Part shown: one piece after another, positions 56,436-64,000 of the stretch
How positions within the stretch are numbered: the first letter of the stretch is position 1
How the letters are laid out: the number at the start of each line of letters is the position of its first letter
From: Aquilaria yunnanensis
Taxonomy: Eukaryota > Streptophyta > Magnoliopsida > Malvales > Thymelaeaceae
Assembly: GCA_039654915.1 (NCBI GenBank)
Contig: CM077598.1
Coordinates: 73,746,041-73,810,040 of the forward strand
Reading direction: 5' to 3'
DNA length: 64,000 bases
Program-made: the position numbers and the translations under genes
Notes under the pieces: generated by a model
What the model was told of the DNA's origin: nothing
The model's input: the letters and a program-made list of their open reading frames with translations, nothing else
The model's database searches: none

Positions 56436-59212
56436 GCTCCCCCCTCCTTAGAAGGATTCGTCCTCGAATCAAAACCTACATTAGAAAAGGGAATTGAATC
56501 AATAACAATGAAATGATCAACACATAAGCACATACCTTTCGCATAGGCACCAATAGCATGGGATGCTTGTGTATGGAGCTTTAATCTTGTAAAAAACCTG
56601 AACAAATATCCAAACACAATGATAATTTTGATACCTCCAGGGTCAAAGACAAAGTTAGAAACAATTAGCACAAAATATCTGAATGTTTGCACAATTTTCA
56701 TCTTAACTCTAGGCATCACTTTCATTGCCTTTGCCATCTCAAAAACATTATTCTCACAACAAGTAAATGTGTAGGAATAATTTACCTTAGGGATGCTGTA
56801 TGCACTCAAAACAAATGGACCTAAACTCACACAAGTGTTATGGTTATGAAAAGCACAAGTTATGCATGTCAAGACAATACTTTGCATAGGCCATTCAAGC
56901 AAACAAGAATTGAACACAATATCGCCTAAACTAATAACCAAACTAGGATGCATGAATTTCACAAAAATCTTAAACATTTTAAATGAAAAAAGATTGGAGT
57001 AGATAGGATTTAGTGAAACCAATTCAGTAGCAAACTTATTTTTGCATGTATATGAACAACAATGCATGAAATTTGTGAATGGGATGTGACACAAAACAAA
57101 TGACTCAACATACCTCCTTAAAAGGCTGAATTTAAAACCAGAATTTTTACTCAAAATAAAAACTTTCAAGTTCGGACATAAAGCAAAAAGATCAAGACTC
57201 AAAAGTTTGTGTAATGCATGTGTCATGACAAAAAAATGCTTGCTGGAAATTAATGATTGACACACAAAGATGGGCTGAACATGAATGTGAATCAAAGAAG
57301 TATGTAATGCATGTGTAACAACCAATTTATGCATGAAAAATTCCAAAGAAGTAGATTTAACTTGAGACAAAATAAAATAATGTGACATGGATGCAAAACT
57401 AACAAATTCAGAAACAAAAGACAACAAAACAGATTTTTCTCTAGAGAAACTCAAGCAATTCCAAAGAGGATTAGACAAAACCAAAGAATTAGAAGCTTTA
57501 AAACCATATTTTGTCAAATTTCCATGTTTACTTCCTTCTCTTAATCTAGTTTCATGAAAACCATTTGTCAAAATAACATTGCAAGCAAACACACATTGTT
57601 TGAGATTTTCATGCAAAACTACATCAAATCTAGGTGTTAGGAAGAAATACATTACAGTGGTTGGACTTAGTCTCCAAGTATCTTCCTTTGGTGTAGAAAC
57701 CACAAAATTTTCACCTTTGCACTCAATGGCTTTGGTTGGAGTTGCATTAATTTCATCCCCTTGAAACATAGGATAAGAAACAATGTCAGGCAAATTTTTG
57801 CATATGAAATCACTTGGACTCACCTCAAATTGTTCCTTCTCAACCTCCTTTGTTGTTTTAATGCATGGGACATGGCTTGGAATATTAGGAACACCAACTT
57901 CTTGGATGGGCAGCAACTCACTTGATTCTTGAAGTTCATATCCACTTAAGTCCTGCAAAAAAGACAACACAACACTAGAAGAAGACTCCATTACGTTAGA
58001 TGAAAGTATGGCTTCTCTGTTGGTCTTTCTCTCTTCACTCGGCTTGGGTTCATTACACTCTTGTCTTCTCTCAACTTCGCACTCAATTTCTTCTCTCGGG
58101 AACTCTCCACTCTTCTTCCCCTCATGTTCACTCTTCTCACTTAATCTCTCGGTTGTTTTCTCAACTTTCCCCTCATCACTCTTGCCCTCAACTTTCCCCT
58201 CATTTACTTTTCTCTCAACCTTACTTTGAAATTTTCTTTGATCCTCAAAGACTTGTTGTGGTGAAAGTGGTACAAGCATGATTGACTTTTCTTGTTGAGA
58301 TTGAGACAAGTCTCCTTTTGTGATCTCCATGTTTGGCTTGGGTACTTCTCTTACATCTTTGCTCCATGCTCCTCTCCATGTGGAAATTCCTCCTTGACAC
58401 ATCTTGGATGCCTTGGACCTTTTGATGATCCTCTCGGCCTTGGAGGCATAATAAAGCAAATCCTCCATGTTCAAATAAGGTGCCATTTCCACTTTGTTGG
58501 CAATCTCAGGATTGAGACCATTAATGAATCTAGCAATAGTGGTCTCCTCATCCTCCATGATGTTGGCTCGGGTCAAGGTCCTCTCCAAGTCTTTATGGTA
58601 GTCCTCCACACTCCTTTGGCCTTGCACTAGCTTTTGAAGCTTTAAGCGTTGATCTCTATAGTAGGAGCTAGGCACAAATCTCCTCCTCATTAAGGCTCTA
58701 AGGGCTCTCCATGTATGTATGGGCTCCTCCTCATTCCTTCTCCTAGAAGCAACATCCTGATTCCACCATACAAGAGCATAATTAGTGAACTTTATGGTAG
58801 CCAATTTAACCTTCTCTTTCTCGGAGTAATGATGGCAATCAAACACCATCTCAATCTTTTGCTCCCACTCCCAATATGCATCGGGATCACTCCTCCCTTG
58901 GAAAGGTGGAATGGTAGGCTTGATGGAATTTAGGTTGTTATCCTCTCTTGGCTCACACCTCATTGGAAACCCATGGTCATGCCAAACTCTTTCTTCCTCC
59001 TCGGGTTCTTCTCTCCTTGGTCCTCTCCTTGGTTGCAAGATGGGATTTGGTCTCCTTGGCAACCTCAAATCAATGTCCTCAATCCTCCCAACAAGTCTAT
59101 TGAGCGTTTCTTGAAGCTCTCTCATGGTTGGCTCATCATTGTTCCTTACCTCCATCCTCCTATCCTCTTGGCCCTCCATACTCCTGAAAATAACAAAGAT
59201 CCTCACAAACAC
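56366..59212 (-). CDS. Element J gag with a long unassigned C-terminal extension
   Basis: 948 codons; the ATG of MEGQED (codon 12, 59177-59179) is the likelier start. Residues about 110-235 are a retrotransposon gag domain (AYWEWEQKIEMVFDCHHYS, ALVWWNQ, RRFVPSSYY, FINGLNPEIANKVE). No CCHC knuckle follows. Residues about 320-400 are a lysine/glutamate-rich, probably coiled segment. Residues about 500-930 are rich in F, L, S, C and H with no recognised domain, yet hold no stop over more than 400 codons. The frame ends in the 3' LTR. Gag presumably packages the RNA; the tail's role, if any, is unknown. It could be merely a stop-free relic of a former pol region, though no pol motif is left. Confidence 0.75.
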   Translation of the reverse strand: MFVRIFVIFRSMEGQEDRRMEVRNNDEPTMRELQETLNRLVGRIEDIDLRLPRRPNPILQPRRGPRREEPEEEERVWHDHGFPMRCEPREDNNLNSIKPTIPPFQGRSDPDAYWEWEQKIEMVFDCHHYSEKEKVKLATIKFTNYALVWWNQDVASRRRNEEEPIHTWRALRALMRRRFVPSSYYRDQRLKLQKLVQGQRSVEDYHKDLERTLTRANIMEDEETTIARFINGLNPEIANKVEMAPYLNMEDLLYYASKAERIIKRSKASKMCQGGISTWRGAWSKDVREVPKPNMEITKGDLSQSQQEKSIMLVPLSPQQVFEDQRKFQSKVERKVNEGKVEGKSDEGKVEKTTERLSEKSEHEGKKSGEFPREEIECEVERRQECNEPKPSEERKTNREAILSSNVMESSSSVVLSFLQDLSGYELQESSELLPIQEVGVPNIPSHVPCIKTTKEVEKEQFEVSPSDFICKNLPDIVSYPMFQGDEINATPTKAIECKGENFVVSTPKEDTWRLSPTTVMYFFLTPRFDVVLHENLKQCVFACNVILTNGFHETRLREGSKHGNLTKYGFKASNSLVLSNPLWNCLSFSREKSVLLSFVSEFVSFASMSHYFILSQVKSTSLEFFMHKLVVTHALHTSLIHIHVQPIFVCQSLISSKHFFVMTHALHKLLSLDLFALCPNLKVFILSKNSGFKFSLLRRYVESFVLCHIPFTNFMHCCSYTCKNKFATELVSLNPIYSNLFSFKMFKIFVKFMHPSLVISLGDIVFNSCLLEWPMQSIVLTCITCAFHNHNTCVSLGPFVLSAYSIPKVNYSYTFTCCENNVFEMAKAMKVMPRVKMKIVQTFRYFVLIVSNFVFDPGGIKIIIVFGYLFRFFTRLKLHTQASHAIGAYAKGMCLCVDHFIVIDSIPFSNVGFDSRTNPSKEGGADTIKEGTTKDGSCWNMEGIIWR
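56436..56449 (-). other. Element J polypurine tract
   Basis: AAGGAGGGGGGAGC on minus, abutting the 3' LTR. Confidence 0.9.
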
Positions 59213-60081
59213 TCACCTCACGTGTTTCACTCAAAGATGAACACTCAAACACTCAATTTGTTAGTGAGATATTGCTATTCAAAGAGTTCTCAAAAGTTCT
59301 AAGAAGACTATCCTCAAAGCACACAAGAAAACCTGAATTTTCGAAGAACTATTTTGACTCCAAAAGAGGTGGGCTAAACAAGCTTTAAAAGACTCTAGGA
59401 AGCCCTTGCAATTGATGATCACAAGAACCACAAAGAAAGCTTTTTGGCTGGAAAACAATGGGATAGGTTTTTGGGCACGAAAACTTTCAACACTTTGTAA
59501 AAAAAACCTTCTTTTCAGCAAGCTCTTTTCTTTTCTTTTCTTTGCTCTTTCTTTTTCTTTTCTTTTCCTTCCTTTTTTTTTTTTCCTCCTTTTTTTTTTT
59601 TTTGCTTGCTGTTTTGATGCTAACCAAACGTTCTCCTTGAAACTCCTTGCTGCCAAAGACAAAAAGTTAAAATTCTTTTCGGCCAAGACAAGAAAACTAG
59701 TGAAATTGGCACAATTTGAAGCAACTTTTTGATACCGAAACTTCCTCAACTTGGATCCTTCTTTTTTTGGTGTTTTCTTGACTCTAGGATGCTGGAAACA
59801 ATGAAAACAAGAAAGGTTAACAAGGCTGGACACAAAACAGAAAGATAAGAAATATTCAGGAACAAACAATTTGAAACCGAGAAAACTAGACAACACGGAT
59901 TGACTTCTTTTTGGTGTTTTTGTGATTTTTGGACTTGAACAAGGATGGAATAAAAAAGAACAGACTTAAAACAAGAAGAAAATAGATTAAAACAGAGAAT
60001 TAAAATACGAATTTGCTGAACAGAATTGAAAGAAAACCGAAGAGAAACAAGAACACAAAGATATGTCCTTCAATGGAACTT
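59213..60081 (-). other. Element J 5' leader with a homopyrimidine tract
   Basis: No convincing gene. At about 59513-59605 the plus strand is nearly pure C/T (purine-rich GA/AAAGG on the RNA sense). A 205-codon minus frame (59279-59896) spans this low-complexity tract and is judged a chance opening. Confidence 0.6.
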
Positions 60082-60096
60082 GTGGCTCTGATACCA
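60082..60096 (-). other. Element J primer-binding site (tRNA-iMet)
   Basis: TGGTATCAGAGCCAC on minus, two bases from the 5' LTR. Confidence 0.95.
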
Positions 60097-60098
60097 AC

Positions 60099-61088
60099 TG
60101 ATGCGAACCCCAATGGTATAATGACCATGAAACGCGCCCAAGATGAGATTCAAGCTCCACAAGACATCAAAAAGACTGGGTTTAAAACCCCCACCCCTAA
60201 TCAACCTGTGACTAGAAACGAGAAGTATAGAACTCCAAGAACACAAGCACACTTGTGCACCAAGGCAGTCCGCCAAGAACCAAAGAGAAAACCTCTCCAA
60301 AGAGCAATATTATTTCGGCAATAATCTGTATGTTTACATCCAGAATATGTGCCTTTATATAGGCCTAAACTAGGGTTAAAAGCTGGGAAAAATTCGCAGC
60401 CTAAATCCCTTAGGAATCCTAGATACAAAGACATAGGAAATCCTAGTCAAATTAGGACTCTAATTCCTAGTTTGAACAAGTTCAATGAATGCAGCGTATG
60501 CCACTTGTCCAAAACTATTTAAAATTATTCCATAGCCTAAATAACTTCCTAAATAATGTAAATAATTAGGAAAATAAAATAAGATACGTTACAACACAAG
60601 ATTGGGCATAAAAACCCAAAATAGTCTTCTCAGGTGGTTCCTGCTTGTGTCTTCAACTTCAAGCTGAAATTCAAACTTGATGCAACCATTATTTCTCAAA
60701 ATTAAAAGCATGAAAGTTGTAGATATCTTTCTTAGCTTTGAAATGACACCTGAACCACACAAAACGGACATCTGAATCCAAAGATATGACCAAAATACTG
60801 CAACTTCTTCTGAACCAGCGATCACTCGTAAATCGCGACTTTGAAGCTAAATTGGACCTCCTTAACGTGAAAACTGGGTTTCACGGTCTTCATATGATTT
60901 GTAGCTCCACATGTTAGCTTTCCAATGAATCAAGAATTACACAATTCTGATCCGTTTAACTCAAGATATGATTTTTCTACCAGAATATCGCCAGTCTGTC
61001 AACATCCAAGCTTGGCCCTCATCTCCATATGATTCCTTCCATGTTCCAGCAGCTCCCATCCTTAGTTGTGCCTTCTTTGATCGTATCA
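60099..61088 (-). repeat. Element J 5' LTR (right)
   Basis: 990 bp, pair of 55446-56435. Minus-strand TATA box TATATAAA at 60354-60361. Confidence 0.95.
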
Positions 61089-61093
61089 GGACC

Positions 61094-62940
61094 CCCATAG
61101 TGCCTTTCTGTAGAGCCATCTTCCATCTTGGGTGCCTTTGGGGTTCTGGATTGTGCCTGGGACTTGATGTGCTCATTTGCTCATGAGATTTTAACATGTT
61201 TATCCAGTGAGTAGAGGGCTCAGCTTGTAGTTAGTCCTAATTTTGAACTCTTTCCCTAGCTTTCTTGTGCATTGAAGAGCCCTTGAATGAACACTTGGAG
61301 CACCTCCTTAAGCTCCCAGGGTTTTTCTCTTGTTACAGGTCTAGTAGCTATCCCTAGAAGGTCTTTACAAGTGCCTTCATGACTCCTATCATGCTCAAAA
61401 AAGAAAATGTTGCAAAAAATATGAGACTGAGAAAGTTGATAGCCAAAGGGCCAATGTTACTCCCCTTAAAACTCGATGTATATAGGCTATGGGCTAAGTG
61501 AATTAAAGGCATATCAAGATTGGGAAACCTAGGAATGTACTCTATGAACTTGGTAAATAAATTTATGAAGGAAGCATGAAGGTGGCTTAAGTTGTAAGAT
61601 CATTTGGGTACAAATATTGCTTGGCTGAAAAGCAAGATGCAAATGATGATTTAAAGAGATGAGGGACTCATTTGAAAATGTATTTGGGTAGCCATTATGA
61701 AGGAATCCTTTATGTGGGACTTATAGTGTTTCATCAAAAGATGTAGCATACCTAAGCTAATGTTAAGCCAATTTTAAATCCACTTGCGAAGTTTCAGCTG
61801 CACACATGTTTCCACTACCACATGCCACCTTTATCTAGTTGTAACCTCCATTCCTGAAGGCTTGAGGTCAATCTCTTAAGGGATTCATGGTGGTCTTGAG
61901 CTCCTAAGTACAAACCGATGCTAAATCAAGTTGATTCTTTTGGGAAATGATGGATTCATGAGCCAAGGAATCCAACGAAGTGAGTTCCACCCATAAAGAG
62001 TTAAGGAAGGGTGTGAGTTGAGCTATTGAAGCTTCAAGCAACATGGTTGCTAAGGGAGGTAAGGAACATATGTGAATTCCCTAAGCTTTCATAGGTATTT
62101 ATGTTATTTAGTGGAATTCTTAGGCACTTAGGTGATGGTAAGCTTAGCAGGGGACCCTAAGAGGCCGTAGGGGCTAGGGTTGCTTTAGAAACTATGTTCT
62201 TTGTTAATTAGCTGTGTAACATGTTAGTATTAAGACTTAAGGTTAAGTAGGCCAACTCAATTCTTAACTTTATGAGCTCTCAGATAGTATAGGATCATAT
62301 AATGAGGTTAACCATATTGAACTTAGAACTAAGGCTATGCTTGTTAGGCCTTGTTGGCTGTTAATCTAAGCTGGGGTTTGTGGTGTGTGTGCTATGTACT
62401 TTTATGCTTATTTGTGAATGCTTAACCCCTTAAATTGCTCATATTGCTTTGTATATGATTGTGCTATCTTTGTGTCTTAAAGTCTTCTTTGTAGGTACTT
62501 GAATTTTGGTTTCAATTAAGTGTGAGACTTAACCTATATGTAAGCCTTAGAGCCTATGAATGGTCTTTACTGAGTTGTATAACTCACCGTTTATCTCTAT
62601 ATGTTATGGTAAAAGGTTTGCTTCAGAGATAAGGAGACTGAGTGTTGTTTGTCCTCTCTCAGGTTGCGACAAGGTAGTGTACTAACCTAAGTGTTGCTCA
62701 ATAGTTACATTCCATGTCTTACTTGTATGGAAAGTTAATGTGTATCTCCATTGCTTTCAGGCTCCAGAAAGCTATGTAGGTGTGGGAATAATCCTTAGTG
62801 TGGATGGTAGTGCTTAAGTTGTGAATGCTTGATCCTTATATGTATATATCTATTTTCGGGTCCACTGAGGACTAGCCTGGCTTGTGGTAGGCTTACCCAG
62901 ACATATAATCCCCATGTGCATGTAATCTTGATGTTTTGAA
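61094..62940. other. Degenerate LTR-like non-coding DNA, right of J
   Basis: No gene. 62560-62770 weakly resembles the E/F solo LTRs in plus orientation (TTTACTGAGTTG followed by AACTCACCG, then CTCAGGTTG). At 61437 a TGATAGCCAAAGG word equals the Tat LTR terminus read on minus, but no LTR body follows that I can align. Confidence 0.4.
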
Positions 62941-63746
62941 AACAAAGATGCTGGTAGTGTTGCAGCCCTAGGCCGCCTATGGCTACTTGCTGTGTAGGAT
63001 AACTAGGAATTTGAGGAATCCCTAGGTTTTGGTTTGTAATTATTGGTTTCTTTTCTTATGATAAAACTAATGCACGTGGCCTAACGTTACTAACCTAGAT
63101 ACTAACATTAAATAATGCATGAGTAGCTTCAACATGGCGATTTAAACGTAAATTAAAACATTCAAAACAATGGCAGCATCGCGCACTTAAAAACAATTGT
63201 AAGACTAGCCAAAGCCATAAATACATTTTCTACAAGGAACAACCCTATGTACATTACTCAACTTTGTACATGTATAAAAAACCAAAACACAAAACTAACC
63301 ATTGTTGCTAAAGGCATCTAGTACAATTAAGTACTCAAGCATAACCTACTAAGATGACCAAACTAGGCTAATCACTTGAACTGTAGCCCTCAAGTGCCTT
63401 TAGCCTCAACCTCCCCCTTGTGCTCCTAGATCAACCACTGCTCAAGGTCAATCCAACACAATTAGTACACAATAAACCAATAAATATGAAAATACAAACT
63501 ATCAAGTATAACTCATACCTACTTAACTAGCTCAACAACCGAGCTTGGGTTGTTGGCTGAACCATCTAAACCAACACATATAAACTAAGGGTTAAGAATC
63601 ATAAATTCCTAGTAAGGGGTCTTCTGGGTACCTGTAAAACAAAACCCTATAGGACACTAGACAATAAATGTCAAAAATCTACTATGAGCTCATAATGGTT
63701 TGAGGCCTAATATATGAGCATATACTTGAGTCCCTTGGAACCCCTC
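62941..63746 (-). repeat. Old D/C-type LTR fragment
   Basis: Blocks AATTCCTAGTAAGGGGTCTTC, GGGTACCTGTAAAAC, CTATGAGCTCATAA and TGAGTCCCTTGGAAC follow LTR D (1540-1690) in order. The left limit is uncertain. It is cut at 63746. Confidence 0.6.
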
Positions 63747-64000
63747 TATAGGATTTTGGAAGCCAAGCAAGTAGAGCAGAATATAGCCGAAATCCTCCAG
63801 GTTCCAAATGAAATGGGGTAAATTAGGTGCTTAAAATTTTATATCTAGCTCGGTTGAGATCTTTCACACAACTATTTAGTCGAATCACAAAAATTGAACA
63901 ATTAATGCGTTCAAGCTTTCTATAGTTTCCACACGAGCCTCTTGGGATCACCACACCTCCACCACATCCCGATAGATGCATTCACCTTGTGCTCACAATG
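63747..64000. mobile_element. Inverted diverged copy of insertion G (partial)
   Basis: Its reverse complement follows the last about 255 bp of G: GGTGTGGTGATCCCAAGAGG against GCGTGGTGATCCCGAGAGG, TTTTGTGATTCGACT and GATCTCAACCGA. It runs off the window. Confidence 0.7.

Larger units (their letters stand above)
55446..61088 (-). mobile_element. Element J: young gag-only (TR-GAG-like) LTR retrotransposon
   Basis: 5,643 bp with 990-bp LTRs (three differences seen) and the exact duplication GGACC (55441-55445, 61089-61093). It has a tRNA-iMet PBS, a polypurine tract and one long frame with a Ty3-type gag and no protease, RT, RNase H or integrase. This fits the plant class of non-autonomous elements called TR-GAG. 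It is the youngest insertion of the window and must use another element's enzymes. Confidence 0.9.

Noticed and set aside
59279..59896. 205-codon minus frame in the leader of J
   Set aside because: It is dominated by lysine runs from the homopyrimidine tract, lies between PBS and gag, and has no domain.
61437..61500. Start of another Tat LTR in plus orientation (TGATAGCCAAAGG)
   Set aside because: Thirteen terminal bases match, but no polypurine tract precedes and no LTR body follows.

Overview
This is plant nuclear DNA, probably from a large repeat-rich genome. It holds a nest of LTR retrotransposons and no recognisable host gene, rRNA, tRNA or CRISPR array. The evidence is four plant-type Ty3/gypsy groups (Tat with a second RNase H, a chromodomain chromovirus, Athila, and a gag-only element), primer-binding sites for plant tRNAs, and short GT-AG introns. 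The species cannot be told from what is visible. The three complete elements and most remnants have their coding sense on the minus strand; the long solo LTRs E and F appear to lie on plus.

Layout, with names used throughout. Bases 1-888 are unassigned. An old LTR, D (889-2283, 34263-35022, 39001-39162), was split by Tat element B (2284-34257, target duplication CCTCC). B was in turn split by Tat element A (4228-15311, ATAGC) and by chromovirus C (22666-32513, GTTAT). The right part of D was also split by a long solo LTR, E (35023-39000), which contains a smaller LTR-like insertion, G (36905-38320, ATTGC). Next comes a decayed Tat element, H (39163-39519, 42723-44045, 53019-53999). H carries solo LTR F (39520-42722, ACTAA) and Athila element I (44046-53018, AGGAC). 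The right end holds degenerate LTR-like DNA with a young gag-only element, J (55446-61088, GGACC). It ends with an old D-like LTR broken by an inverted copy of G.

Function. Elements A and B are organised in two convergent units. On the minus strand the LTR drives gag-protease-RT-RNaseH-integrase. On the plus strand, between integrase and the 3' LTR, lies a separate gene with its own TATA box, an upstream G-box, four exons and three short introns. In A this antisense gene is fully open (708 codons) and encodes a Transposase_28-like protein with a basic segment and a coiled-coil tail, while the sense gag-pol carries two stop codons and a frameshift. Between the two convergent gene ends lies an array of short partly palindromic motifs, present in diverged form in B. 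This two-promoter arrangement is the most interesting system here. Antisense extra ORFs in Tat elements are known as a class; the intact exon structure, twin G-box promoters and the motif array deserve a closer look.

Relative ages by eye from LTR pairs: J is youngest (about 3 differences in 990 bp), then A (about 8 in 867) and C (about 34 in 2512). B is clearly older (roughly a tenth of sites differ), as the nesting requires.
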